A stretch of DNA of 64,000 bases from Hibiscus mutabilis (taxonomy: Eukaryota > Streptophyta > Magnoliopsida > Malvales > Malvaceae). The notes beneath the pieces are model-generated. The model was given only the letters and a program-made list of their open reading frames with translations. It was not told where the DNA came from and did not search any database. Shown here one piece after another: positions 1-11,474 of this stretch. Positions within the stretch are counted from its first letter, which is position 1; each line of letters opens with the position of its first letter. The DNA lies in the NCBI GenBank assembly GCA_019671005.1, contig CM033745.1, forward strand, positions 3,891,146 to 3,955,145. The letters run 5' to 3'. Position numbers and translations under genes: made by a program.

Positions 1-1249
1 GAAACACCATCACTTGGCTTAGAAACAAGGCTAAATTGGGCACTATTGTTCCTTTTGATGACAACTTGAATTTCCACAAGGTTAGTGCCTTAGTGGTACT
101 ATTAATGGAAGTCTTTTAGCTTTGTTGCCTCTTGGAATAGTTCCTATTCCAACTTCGTAGGCTGAAATTTGATTTTTTTTTAAGCAATGTAATGTAATAT
201 TCAGGTTATTGCCGTTGGAATTACGATTGGGGTGATCCTACATGGAGGTGCTCATTTAACCTGTGATTTCCCACGGCTTCTTCATGCCACTGAGGAAGAA
301 TACGAGCCTATGGAACCTTACTTCGGGGAAGAGCAACCTCCAAACTATTGGTGGTTTGTGAAGGGAGTTGAAGGTGTAACAGGTATTATAATGGTGGAGC
401 TAATGGCCATAGCTTTCACACTTGCCACTCCGTGGTTCAGGCGTAACAAGCTCAATCTTCCCAAGTACCTTAAGAGGTTCACTGGATTTAATGCATTTTG
501 GTATTCCGATCACCTTTTTGTTATTGTCTACACTCTCCTCATTGTTCATGGTATTTACCTGTACCTCTCCAAGAAATGGTATCAGAAAACGGTAAACTTT
601 TTCTCCTTCGTTTCCCTTTTCATTTTGATTCCATCTAATGGTACGATCGTTGACAGTATTCAATCTCTGTATCTTAATTGCAGACATGGATGTATCTAGC
701 AGTACCAATCACTCTATATGCTTGCGAAAGATTGATTCGAGCGTCGAGATCAAGTTTCAAGGCAGTTAAAATTCTCAAGGTATAAAAGCCTATATTATAT
801 CCTTCAACTATCTTACATTTGCAGCCACTTGAACGAGAGTGTCCACATTTCTTTGAAACATACTGATATTCTATTCTTTTCTTGACAAATACGAAAAGGT
901 TGCTGTATATCCCGGAAATGTATTGGCACTGCACATGTCAAAGCCCCAAGGATTCAAATACAAAAGTGGGCAATACATGTTTGTCAACTGCTCTGCAGTC
1001 TCCTCATTTGAGTGGTATGTACATTACAGTCCTTACTCCATTGCTCGATTTGCTTCAATTCTACAATTTTGTTAACTAAACGAATCATTGGAGAGTGCAG
1101 GCATCCATTCTCCATCACTTCAGCACCAGGAGATGACTACTTTAGCATTCACATTCGAACTCTGGGTGACTGGACAAGGCAGCTCAAAAATGTTTTCTCT
1201 GAGTTACGAAATGAAACATTAAGCACTAAAGTGGCCCGAAAATGTTAGA
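1..1249 (+). pseudogene. RBOH NADPH oxidase, 3' part, truncated before the NADPH-binding domain
   Basis: Five exon pieces can be read: about 1-80, 205-591, 684-779, 899-1014 and 1101-1203, each with GT-AG borders and matching phase. They encode the membrane and FAD-binding part of a respiratory burst oxidase, the plasma-membrane enzyme that passes electrons from NADPH to oxygen to make superoxide. Visible landmarks are ITWLRNK, the His-bearing helix around VILHGGAHLTCDFPRL, a second helix with FVIVYTLLIVHG, and the FAD motif HPFSITSAP. Homology ends after LKNVFSE; the frame then reads 14 unrelated residues to a TAG at 1246-1248. The roughly 200 residues that bind NADPH in this family are not found in the following kilobases. 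The 5' half lies outside the window. It is most likely a 3'-truncated copy; a very distant last exon is possible but not seen. Confidence 0.85.
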
Positions 1250-2541
1250 CACCAAACTAAAAGAAAATATATGTTGGACACCTTTTTGACTATTAATTTT
1301 TTTTATTATTGTAGAAAAAAAAAGGAATACTTGCTCAAATTATTTGGTGGATTTGGGAGGAGCACCGAGCACGTAGAACACTTGTTTAAAATCTTACTTT
1401 TTTATATAATATTTTCACCGTTGCTTGCGACCCAATTATGCCACTCTTTACTTTTCTTAAAGTTGGTTCCCCTTTTGTGCTTTTGTCCATGACACTCAAA
1501 TATGTTCCACAATTATGTGAGAAGCTCTTCTTTTTTTCACTCAATGTTGCCTTTGATTGAATATTCTTTACTTTCTTAGCTATCTTCAAAGCTCCTCTCT
1601 TTGTTGTTGTTGTTGTTGGGGAGGTATAGTATTGTATGTATTTAGAAAAGTCATTGTCGTTTCTTAATGGACAAGGGAAAAGTATGTTTGAGACATATAT
1701 TATTTCTTTAATTTAAGTTATAATCGTATTTATACGACTATAATCAGAAACAATTAATACAATGCACAAACAAATTATAAAATCACATTATAAAATTCAA
1801 ACCACAATAAATCTGATATGAAGACTCAAGCATAATATTTTCACATATAAAAACACCTAAGATATCAAGGCTTCAACGTTACAAACATAGTCATGCCTCA
1901 TCTATACTAACTTCAACTTTATCAACACAATTGATGTCTCGTTTATACTTATTATAAGTTCACAAGAGAATCAATATAACTGTTTTATAAAAAAAAAAAT
2001 ACAACTGGTAAAATGATTAAAATCTTTATTTAAATGCTAATTATTATTACTATATTTTTTCTAATTATATTTTTATATAATTTTTAAATAAAACAATTAA
2101 AATTCACCACTTAAGGTTCAAACATAAAACAAATGAATTTATATGTAAATCTTTTATCATTCCACCTATAATCATTTTATTAAAAATTATAAAAGCGTCT
2201 TTTCAGTTAAAATATTTTTGTCCAATCATAATATAGATATAACAAAATCCAGTTAAATTTATATATAAATGTTTTATATGCATAAAAAAGAATAAAAAGT
2301 TCAATTTTGGTAAATATGTGTTTTATATTTATATACTGTGTATCATGTTTAAAACAATTAGATCTAATATGATAGAATCATTTAGAAATTTATATTGACA
2401 TACTATTTTAATAATAATTCATGTTATATTCGATTAATTGTATATAAAAATTAGACAATAATACATTCACAAAAGTGAGTGAAATTATATAAAACGTGTT
2501 TTAAAACTAAATTATATTTTTTTACGAGTGAAAATTAAACT
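1250..2541. other. AT-rich intergenic stretch
   Basis: Nothing coding can be supported. It holds a short (TTG)n run near 1603-1618, poly-A/T tracts and long AT-rich text. The missing end of the RBOH gene is not here. Confidence 0.6.
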
Positions 2542-2545
2542 CTAT

Positions 2546-2870
2546 TGTCACGGGGCTAGACTTGACCCTAGCAGATCCGTGCGGCCTTAGACGCCTTTGA
2601 CGCTAATCGGTCAATTCCTGCGCTTAAGTCAGCCTTCAACTAGCCTTGTGAGTACTCCTGCTCGACAACGGCTCGGACAAGCCCTCTAGGCTTCGATGGA
2701 TCTCGTCACGGGCTGGACTTTTGCCAGACGAATCGTGCGGGCTTTAGTCGCTTTCTCGGTTGAAACGTCTGCTAAGTCACCCTGAAATCCCTTGTCACGG
2801 CCTTAGGTGAAGCTCTCTCGACAAACACCTAACTCAGCCAGGATTATCGCTCCGAAAGATCAAACACTTC
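2546..2870. repeat. Diverged internal repeats in the LTR
   Basis: The text starting at 2546 (GTCACGGGGCTAGACTTG) recurs in altered form at about 2704 (GTCACGGGCTGGACTTT), each followed by a similar block (CGTGCGG, then TTAG and CGCTTT-like text). A third GTCACGG lies near 2793. The spacing suggests an old tandem duplication of roughly 90-160 bp units. Confidence 0.5.
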
Positions 2871-3021
2871 CCGAAGCCCTCGAACGAAAGATCGTTCTAA
2901 GCGGAATCTAATCAAAGAACAACAGAAAGAGATTGACAACTAGAACAACGAAGAACATTCAAGAACAATAATAACACTCAGAGAGTTTATAGTAAATGCT
3001 TCTTGTATTACTCAAAGTAAA

Positions 3022-3062
3022 TGAATAAGTGAAGTGAAGTGAAGTGAGGTGAGGTGAAGTGA
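3022..3062. repeat. 5-bp microsatellite (GTGAA/GTGAG)
   Basis: A run of GAAGT/GAGGT units inside the solo LTR, just before its TATA-like region. Confidence 0.7.
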
Positions 3063-3299
3063 TTTACAAGTGAGGATGGAGCCTCTATTTATAGTTGAAC
3101 TCCTCTACATCCAACGGCTCAGTTTAAATTACATCAACGGTCGAGATTGATCTTATCTAATCAAATCTCAATTCAAATCTCTAATTATCACAAACATTAT
3201 CTACAAATTATATTTCAAATAAATAGATAATGCTTTGACCAAATTACCCTCCTGAATCCTTTATGGATTTGGCTAAGTCTTGTGGGCTTGCGGGCTCTT

Positions 3300-3600
3300 T
3301 AGCATTCTCCAAGTGTCGGGCCAAGTGTGATGGTCTTGGCAAGCCCGTTACACCGTGCAAACCTTCTTTGGCTGATTCTTGCGCCAACGCCTCGGTCCCA
3401 AAGGTTTGTCCACGACATTCTCCAAGTGTTGGGCCAAGTGTAACGGTCTTGGCAAGCCCGTTACACCGCACAAACCTTCTTTGGCTGATTCTTGCGCCAA
3501 CGCCTCGGTCCCAAAGGTTTGGTCCACGCTTTCTCCAAGTGTCGGGCCACATTTGGCAAGCCCGTTACATTGCGCACAACCTCCCTATCTGATGCTTGCG
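3300..3600. repeat. About 113-bp tandem repeats in the 3' part of the LTR
   Basis: Phrases such as CTTTGGCTGATTCTTGCGCC and GGCAAGCCCGTTACA recur three times about 113 bp apart, with the last unit degraded. Open frames here are artefacts of the repeat, not genes. Confidence 0.8.
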
Positions 3601-3639
3601 CCAATGTCTCGATCCAAAAAGTTCGGTCCGTGACACTAT

Positions 3640-5071
3640 CGTTAAAAAGTAAATATTTTATCCTTACTATTTTAACTAAATCCTCGTATGAAATAATAAT
3701 GCTATGTTAAGTACATACATTATTTTTTGTTCGCATTTTAAAATATGAGTTAATATATTAAAAAATAAAATATGAGTTAATAATTAATTAATTTCATTTT
3801 GTAATCATTTACGATACCTTATTTATTTGAATAAAAAAAGTAATATATTATTTATTTTAAAGAAATATTGTTTCTCGCTTAAATTTTATTTATCTTTTTT
3901 AAATTGTAACAAATTATATTAAAAACCCCGCCGAAATTTTGAAGCAGGAACTTAGTTAGGACCACGTGTAATCAAACGGATATGACGGGGATTTGAAAAA
4001 GACAACTACATGCAGTAAAATCTAAAAAAACGGGCATTAACGGTCACAATGGAGGGCATTTGTGGAAAATCGTATTCCCGTAATAAAGCAACTTTCGGTT
4101 CGCCCAGTGGACTATCGAAATGAATATATTGATTCATGTCCAAACTCGAGAGATTTTTTTTAACTGAACTCTAGAGAAATTTTTGAATTCGTTAAAGTTA
4201 ATCAATATATAACGAATTTATAAAAAAATCTGTATCTAGTTTGTCATTTTTATTAATAAATTATAGTATATAATTTATCAGAGTGATGCAGTAACGAAAT
4301 TTAAAAAAAAACATTTAAAATATTTAAATTTATGGGAAGATTAATAATATAAATTTTATATTTTTAGGGCCTGAACTATAATTTTACTATTATTCAATTT
4401 AACTTTTTTTCAATTTTAACTTTGTTTGAGAATTGTGACCTCATCGGTCCATTTTGAATAGCAATTCTGGGGTGATGTGATCTCGATCTACGTATAATGC
4501 ACTAATATTTATCATTTTTTCAATTCAATCTCTAATAATACTAATTAAAGTGTGATATTTAAAATAACAATACATTTAAGTTCTATTAAAAAACAAATAC
4601 ATTTAAGTTTTAAATTCAATTAAAATGTATATTTAAAAAAAAAGTGTAGCAATTGAATACCTCATGAAATTAATAAGTTATTTAAAACAATTGAAATTCA
4701 AAAACATTAAAAATAAACGCAACAAAAACGAATGTTTCAGCTACAACTTTTTATAACAACTTTATAATGATCTAATTTAATATAAAATTATATTATTATT
4801 TACCCCTTAAAAATATAAATTTAATAAAAATAACTTTGCACGACTAAAAGTCTAAAAACATATTACACTGTCTACAGACTACAGGTGATACGTTTCGCAT
4901 GTGACGCTCGCCACCTCTACGGCAATTCAGAGCTTATTTGCTTGTAGTAGAAAACTCCACGTGAAACTAGTTTCGTTGTTCTTTTTTTTTTAATCCTTTT
5001 CCCACCGAAAGTTTTATTTTACGAATCTACCCTTCATGCCTTGTTTATTTATTGCTGCAACATTTTCTCGG
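3640..5071. other. AT-rich intergenic stretch and upstream region of the glucanase gene
   Basis: No gene supported. There is a moderate-GC island at about 3930-4110 with a CCACGTG box near 3961, then long AT-rich text. A second moderate-GC part at 4870-4970 lies just upstream of the glucanase start and may be its promoter. Confidence 0.5.
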
Positions 5072-6639
5072 ATGAATGATATGTTCAGACTTATGGCCGC
5101 GTTTCGTTTTACTGGAACTTTTCTCCTCCTAGCTCTGTTACTGGTAGTAAATAAAGCAAGTAAGCTTCTTCGTTCCTTTCTTTCCACAGTTCAATCCATG
5201 AGATGAATTGTGTGGTAAAATGTAGAATTAAACATCTTCTTTCCTTTTATCTTTTTCTATATTTGAAATGTTACTTTGTTGTTTGGCTCTGTTTTGACCT
5301 GTAAAATATGTAAAGCTTTCTTCTTCTTTTTTTCTTGTTTATGCAAACTTTTCTTTGAACATCAGGCATGGAGAAAATTAAGATTATTCCTTTATTTGTT
5401 GTAACGGGAAATTTGTATTCCCGATGGAAAATTAAAGCTATTTGGAAATTCGAGAGAGAAGTTTAAGTGCTTAACAACGTACGTCTTTATTTGCAGAATC
5501 CCAATCATTTATTGGCATAAATTATGGACAAGTTGCCGACAATCTTCCATCAGCGGCATCCACGGCAAAGCTTCTCCAATCCACTTCAATCCAAAAGGTC
5601 CGACTATACGGGTCCGACCCAGCTATCATCAAGGCGTTGGCCAACCGAATCCGGGGCGTTTCGATGCCAACACGAAAATCAATTACATGAACATGTTCGA
5701 TGCTCAGGTAGTCCGATGAACATGTTCTGTAATAATACCTATTTAAAACGATTGCTTCGTTTAACATAATTGACTCATTTCATTGCTTCTCCACAGGTGG
5801 ATGCTGTTCGTTCTGCATTGGATACCATGGGGTTCAAGAACGTCGAAATTGTGGTGGCGGAAACAGGTTGGCCGTACAAAGGCGACAGCGATGAAGTAGG
5901 AGCAAGCATTGAGAACGCCAAGGCTTACAATGGGAACTTGATCGCACACCTCCGATCAATGGCGGGAACTCCATTGATGCCAGGGAAATCGGTCGACACA
6001 TATTTATTTGCTCTATACGATGAGAACTTGAAACCCGGACCAACTACCGAAAGATCTTTCGGCCTTTTCAAATCCGATGGTCTCACCATGACTTATGACG
6101 TTGGCCTCTCAAAGAGTAGCAGCCAGGTGAGAAAACTGCAATCAACATTCAACATACTGTTAAGTATCGGCAGTGAATCTTATCTTTGTTTTGTTTTTTT
6201 TTTTTCCTCCTCAAGTCTCCGGTGAGTCCATCAACGGCGAAGACACCGGTGACACCATCGACGGAGCCGAAGAAAGCAGCTTGGTGTGTTCCAAAGACTG
6301 GTGTTTCAGATATCGAACTGCAGACAAGTTTGGATTACGCTTGTGGGCACGACATAGATTGTAGTCCAATTCAACCGGGAGGGGCTTGTTTCGAACCGAA
6401 TACGGTAGCAGCACATGCTGCATATGCAATGAATCTCTACTATCAAACTTCTGGTCAGAATCCATCGAGCTGTGATTTCTCACAAACAGCCATGCTTTCT
6501 TCAAACAATCCAAGTAAGTTCAAATTTCTTAATGTAGAGCTTTGCTTTTCTGGTGTACAAGTAAGTTATCTCATTTTATATGAATATTTGTCGCTTTACA
6601 GGCACAGATGGCTGTAATTTCCCTGGTGGGAGTGCCTGA
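5072..6639 (+). pseudogene. GH17 glucan endo-1,3-beta-glucosidase with X8 domain, internal deletion
   Basis: Five exons are readable: 5072-5159 (signal peptide, LLLALLLVV core), 5497-5707, 5797-6126, 6216-6513 and 6602-6639 (TGA). Intact relatives hydrolyse beta-1,3-glucan (callose) at the cell wall or plasmodesmata. The N-terminal GH17 strand (FIGINYGQVADNLP) is present, as is the nucleophile motif VVAETGWP and the C-terminal X8/CBM43 module (AAWCVPKTG, YACG, DCSPIQPGGACF, FPGG). In exon 2 the text jumps from IIKALAN straight to PNPGRFDANTKINYM at about 5640. Roughly 160-180 residues of the barrel are missing, including the acid/base glutamate (TVGNE in relatives), and the reading frame shifts at the join. 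As read, translation stops near 5690. Splice sites are intact, so the damage may be recent, or it may be an assembly collapse. Confidence 0.88.
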
Positions 6640-7974
6640 AAAGTAGAGTAATACTGGGGCAGATGAATGAAGGGCAGCTGTTCGTTATACTCGTCATCTT
6701 TCCACTAATGGTATTGGTTGATACCTGATTGGCACTTCTTTTTACCCCTTTACAGTTGGAAGAATTATGTTGCTGTGAGTGATTGAGGTAAGTGTGAAAA
6801 ACATGTTAATGTCTATTTAGAAATTAGGAGGCCAGGTCTTGTTGAATTATACATGTGTATGTATGTATGTATTTGGAGAGAATTCAAGAATTTATGCAAA
6901 TTATTATCTACTTCAAAGTAGCAAGTGTCTGTTAATATAGGCCGGTAAGGTTGAAGATGACTTTTTTAAGTATCAAACACTGCAGCAAAGACTACCTAAA
7001 GTAGGCTAACTTTAACATTGCCATTCAAGAAACCTAGAAAAATTAGGTACTGACTGATTTTATATTAGGGGACGATCTTATAAAATTTTAAAAGGTACGA
7101 CTTATAAAACTTTAAGGAGGCGAAAATAGATATTTAATAAAAAATTTCTATAAATTTTATAAATCATATATGAATTTTGAATTTTAAATTTTTAGAGGGT
7201 GATTACCTTCAGCTCTCGTTTGGGTCTATTTTTGAAAAACAACACCATACTTCAACTACGTACGGCTAAAAAATGTCAATTAATTTTTAAGTCATAAATT
7301 TAAAATTTAAATATTAAACTTTAAGTTTTAAAAATATAATTTTAAAAATATATTCTACACTAAAATTTTTAAACCTCAAAGTCTAAATTTATACCTATTC
7401 TTTTAGCTTAAGAGGATAAGCATGAGCAGCAAGAAGGGAGTAACAAGTGAGCAAAGCTCGGTCAAACCCGAGTCTGGCTACTCTTATACAAAACATACTA
7501 TGCTCAATGTGTACCCCCGCGTTAATGGAATGTTATCTAAGAATAAAGAATTATGTTCAATAAAAATATAAGAATAAAGAAAATAAAAAATATTGAGAAC
7601 ATGGAAGAACTTCTTATATTTCCCATTTTCAAACCCTGAACCCTATCTTTAAAAAATTCATACTATGTTTAAATGGTCAATTTGTTTTATAAGCAACTGT
7701 TTGTAATAATGTACTGAAAGAAATAAGCCTTACTTTGATTGAATTTACTAGTGCAATATGTTATGTTTAATAATGAAGCAGACTAATAAAGTAGTGGTAA
7801 TCCATTTGTGGGGAAAAAAAGAGAGGAAATTCATTGGCAAACCCAATCGTGCTAAATCATTTTAATATTTCAAAAAAAAAACTCAACGTTAAATAAATAG
7901 AAAGCATCATGAAGTAGAAATCCACATCTATATGATTGATATTTATATATACAAGTGGAGATTGGGGAACATGT
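6640..7974. other. Intergenic stretch, glucanase 3' side
   Basis: It holds the probable 3' UTR of the glucanase gene to about 6900, with a (TGTA)n run near 6853-6871. AT-rich text without coding signal follows. Confidence 0.5.
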
Positions 7975-8046
7975 TCCATTGTCGTCCAGTGGTTAGGATA
8001 TCTGGCTTTCACCCAGGAGACCCGGGTTCAATTCCCGGCAATGGAA
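7975..8046 (+). tRNA. tRNA-Glu (anticodon UUC)
   Basis: A 72-nt cloverleaf can be folded by eye. The acceptor arm TCCATTG pairs with CAATGGA and the discriminator is A. The D arm is in GTCGTCCAGTGGTTAGGAT. The anticodon arm is CTGG-CTTTCAC-CCAG, with TTC as anticodon. The T arm is CCGGG-TTCAATT-CCCGG. The internal A and B boxes are intact and a T run follows at 8051-8057, fitting Pol III termination. There is no intron. Confidence 0.96.
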
Positions 8047-8768
8047 AGAATTTTTTTGTTTATGTTTGGTTAAACGGGGCTTTGTAATTTACTTGGGCTT
8101 AGCTACGAGGTTACTCAGGCCCATCAGATATGGCAGCCCAGGGAATAAATTCTGTCAAATTTTCACCTTGAACAATGTTTTTCCTTTATTCAGTCTTGTC
8201 TGAGGTCATTGTTGACATCATTTTTTTTATTTTCTCATTGGATTTAAATTTCAAGCAAAATGTCTCTATCTGTTGCGGAGAGAGATTGTTCCGTTTTATT
8301 GGCCATGGAAAGATTTGAAGGTAACTTTTTTGCCGTCACTTTCTAACCAAGCTTACGGCTAAAATAGCTAAAATGTAGAGGATAGTAATAAAACTCATCT
8401 TCTAGATTTGTTGAACGTCGCCAATGGATGATGGTGTAAGATACTCCGTGATGAGCTCATGTCCAACATTGATTTTCTGAAGGAGAATGTTCCACAGTAT
8501 TCCGCATAATGTGACTTTCAGCTTTTGCTCCAAGCTTTAATTCATTAATAAACACTGTTTCCCTGGTTTTTCTTGTGTTGTGCAAAGATCAAGAAGAGAG
8601 CTCCGTTGCATCGAAAAACTGAATACATCACTGAACCATTCAGGGCTTTTTTACAAAGACAATATTTAATAACCAAAACAAAGAAAAGCATTCTGTTTCA
8701 TCAGTGCCATCCAACAAACTTAGCCCTAACCCTAACCCACTACAATAGGAAAAAGGAAACCAAGAGAT
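8047..8768. other. Intergenic stretch and dUTPase 3' UTR
   Basis: No coding signal is supported on either strand. Two telomere-like CCCTAA units lie near 8733-8746, inside the likely 3' UTR of the dUTPase gene on the minus strand. Confidence 0.5.
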
Positions 8769-9638
8769 TTAAACACCAGTGGAGCCAAATCCCCCCGCCC
8801 CTCTAGTGGTAGCATCCAAATCCTCAACTTCCAAAACATCAGGTGTCATGATCTTCTCAATAATCAACTGCGCAATTCTGTCACCCACTTTCACTTCAAA
8901 GTCAACATCCGAATAGTTGAACAAAATCACCCCGAGAGGTCCCCTGTAATCAGCATCGATTACTCCAGCACCCACGTCGATGGAATGCTTCCAAGCCAAA
9001 CCAGACCTTGGCGCTACGCCCAAAAGCAAATTCCTCACATTTTAATTCAGCCCACGAAACCAATCATATTGGATTAATGAAAGAGATAATATAGCTAGAG
9101 TAAGAGATTTATACCAACGCGACCATAGGTTCCTTCAGGTACTGAAATGCTTAAATCAGTAGGAATCAAAGTTTTTCCTCTAGCAGGCACAATGGTATCC
9201 GTCGCACTGCGGCAGGGTTTTTTATTGAAAAAATATCCATCAAATTTATTAAAAATCCAGGGAGATTTCAATTAACGACAATGATTTGAGGACTTACCTT
9301 GACAGATCGTAGCCAGCAGCGAGAGCAGAGCCTCTAGACGGCAAAACAGCTTTTTCAGAAAGTTTTTTTACTTTCAAGAGACAGACTGGACCTTGGGTAA
9401 CTTCATGTACTCCGTTTTGACCGAGTTCTGGGACTTTTGGAGACGGCTCTTTGATTTCAGGACTGTTGCTAATCTGATCTGCGTTGGCCATCGCGAGAGA
9501 TCTTGAGAAGGTAGAGAAAAGACACGAACGATTCCAACAGACTGGCTTGATGACTAACGATCTCGAGCCATAACGATTGTTGTTATATAGAAATAAACCC
9601 TGGATTTTAGGGCTGATGGCGCCGAGTGTTCCCGCCAT
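8769..9638 (-). CDS. DUT: Deoxyuridine 5'-triphosphate nucleotidohydrolase (dUTPase)
   Basis: Three minus-strand exons, 9638-9298, 9206-9115 and 9013-8769, join in frame at GT-AG borders. The product cleaves dUTP to dUMP and pyrophosphate, keeping uracil out of DNA and supplying dUMP for thymidylate synthesis; the enzyme is a homotrimer. All five family motifs are visible: AAGYDL, PRSGLA (split by intron 2), GVIDADYRG, RIAQLIIEK and RGAGGFGSTG at the C-terminus. The first ATG at 9638 gives about 225 residues with an N-terminal extension rich in R, S and N, which may target an organelle. A second in-frame ATG at 9491 (MANADQ) gives the usual cytosolic length of about 175. The two starts could give dual targeting; this is inference. 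The huge MULE nest starts only about 255 bp upstream of the start codon. Confidence 0.95.
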
Positions 9639-9883
9639 TTCTATGCGCACCACTCAACATCCAATTGAACTCCCCTACCTTGCAGTTGCAGCCCTGCTTA
9701 GATGCTCTTGCCTGGCAATGGTCAGTGGGCCATTCTCAAGCCCAAAAATCTACACACCTTTTGTTTCTGGACTAATTCTTAAAAGATCCAATGGCCGAAA
9801 ACCCCGTATTTAATTTTTGTAAACGTCGAATCTGTTAAGATTTTTTTATAAATTTAAATTTTAATTATATAACATTATTTTTA
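9639..9883 (-). promoter_or_regulatory. Remaining upstream region of the dUTPase gene
   Basis: Only about 245 bp separate the first dUTPase ATG from the target duplication of MULE A. The piece is of moderate GC near the gene and AT-rich further out. No specific element is claimed. Confidence 0.4.
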
Positions 9884-9892
9884 TTTAATAAT
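9884..9892. repeat. Target-site duplication of element A (left copy)
   Basis: TTTAATAAT directly precedes the left end of element A (GGAGAAATTACC). An identical 9-mer follows the right end at 26813-26821. Nine bases is the usual MULE duplication length. Confidence 0.85.
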
Positions 9893-10240
9893 GGAGAAAT
9901 TACCACAATATTGTGGTTAATTTTTTTCCTCAAAATATAGTTCCCACCAAATTATTTCCAGCTTTGGGGTTGTTTACTGTTTGAGTCAGAAGACCCCCAG
10001 ATTTCCTTCGTTTTTGAACAATGATTTACCTGAAAGCATTAAAAAATCTTAGTTACTGTTCAAAGTCGGATTGTATACCATCCGTCTTCAAACAGTGGCT
10101 GGATATCCTCGCTGCCACGTGTCACTCGCCCAGGACACCATGCCCTGTTCAAAGTCGGATAGTCCACCCTCTGGCTTCAAACAGTATCGGGCAGAGGGTG
10201 CTGAAACTCTTCAGCTTTGTTGACGTGATGGGGTGGCATA
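9893..10240. repeat. Left terminal inverted repeat of MULE A (about 350 bp)
   Basis: It matches the reverse complement of 17591-17942 and of about 19232-19581. The arm itself holds an internal repeat: GTTCAAAGTCGGAT followed by a CTTCAAACAGT block occurs twice (near 10058 and 10145). Confidence 0.85.
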
Positions 10241-11474
10241 CATCAGCTTTGTTGACGTGATCGGGATAGTGCACCCTCGAGGAAGACATGTAAGTTATTT
10301 TTTTTTAAATTTTGATTGGATGAATTGTAGGTGGGTTAAGTGGTTGGAATTTAAAATGGTTGGGGTTAAATAGGGGTTGAAGGTTGGTATGTTTTGTGAT
10401 AAAATTTTGGAGAAATAGATTAAAGAAGAAGAGGAAGATTTAGAGGAATTTTTGTAAGTATAAGATATGTATTTTATTTTAGAAAACTATGTTAAGTTAA
10501 TAGTTTTATTTGTAATGTATGTATGTTTTTTGTAGTTACGGATTTTTATTATTATTTTAGTTAAATTTTTTGAATTTTATATCTTTATATTTTTGGAAAT
10601 TTTGAAGTTGATGTTTGAATTTTTGATATTTCAAAATTTTGTCTTAAATAGGTTGTTGAAGAGAAGAAAATTTGTGAAGAGTTTGAGTAAAGCAAGAAAG
10701 ATTTGAAGAAATACAGTAAGTATGGAAAAAATTTAATTTGATGGTTGAATTTTTAAAATTTGTGAAGAGATTAAGGGAAAATAGGACTTGAATGATCAAA
10801 TCTAGGAGTTTATTATTTTTTTAGAGGATTTTATAGAATATTGGCAGAATGTGGGTGAATTTGTTAGTTATTGAATAAAATGAATTTTTTAAGGGAAAAT
10901 AGGACTTGAATGATCAATTTAGTAAATTAGTGAATAGTTTGTAAAAATCTTAAAATTGAAGGGTTAAGAAGGCAAATTAGTAAATTAGTGACTGGTTTGT
11001 AAAAAATTTAAAATTAATGCGTTTTGAAGGCAAATTAGTTTATTAGTGACTAGTTTGTAAAAATCTTAAAATTGAAGGGTTTTGAAGGTAAATTATTAAA
11101 TTAGTGACTAATTTTGTTAAGGGTTTTTTTAAATTGCATGTAGTAAAAAATATGGATGTTATTAGTCTTTTTAATTTAGTAGTGTAGTTGAATTGAAATT
11201 TAAACAAAATTAATTTATAATATTTTTAGTCTAGTTTTTTAATTTGGTAGAATTCAACGAAATTTAAATTCTAACCCTAATACATTTAGTTAGTGTAATA
11301 AATGTATTAGAGGAAAATTTTAAATTTCTTAGAGTTTTAGCAAATTAAAAAACTAAGCTAAAGATATTATAAATTTTGTTTGCAAAATTTAGTTGATTAT
11401 GTTTATTGGAAAATTATTTTTTAAAGTAGTAGATTTAGTCCCGGGTTGTAATATATTCTTACTTGTCTTGTAGG
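10241..11474. other. 5' leader region of the MULE A PMD gene
   Basis: AT-rich non-coding text between the left arm and the PMD start codon. It contains two copies of an AAGGGAAAATAGGACTTGAA phrase about 120 bp apart and the 58-bp tandem repeat listed separately. Confidence 0.5.
10919..11115. repeat. 58-bp tandem repeat, about 3.3 units
   Basis: The phrase TAGTGACTAGTTTGTAAAA recurs at about 10928, 10986, 11044 and, truncated, 11102, exactly 58 bp apart, with TTAAAATTGAAGGGTT in between. Confidence 0.8.

Larger units (their letters stand above)
2546..3635. mobile_element. Solo LTR (1,090 bp) with 4-bp flanking duplication
   Basis: The segment begins TGTCACGG and ends CCGTGACA, the short inverted ends typical of an LTR. 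It is flanked on both sides by CTAT (2542-2545 and 3636-3639). It is far richer in GC than its surroundings. A TATA-like CTATTTATAG lies near 3090. No second LTR, primer-binding site or gag/pol text is nearby, so it reads as a solo LTR left by recombination. The usual duplication is 5 bp; only 4 match here. Orientation and family are not known. Confidence 0.75.

Noticed and set aside
3244..3633. Overlapping open frames on both strands in the GC-rich LTR
   Set aside because: They follow the 113-bp repeat units and have no protein family features; repeat by-products.
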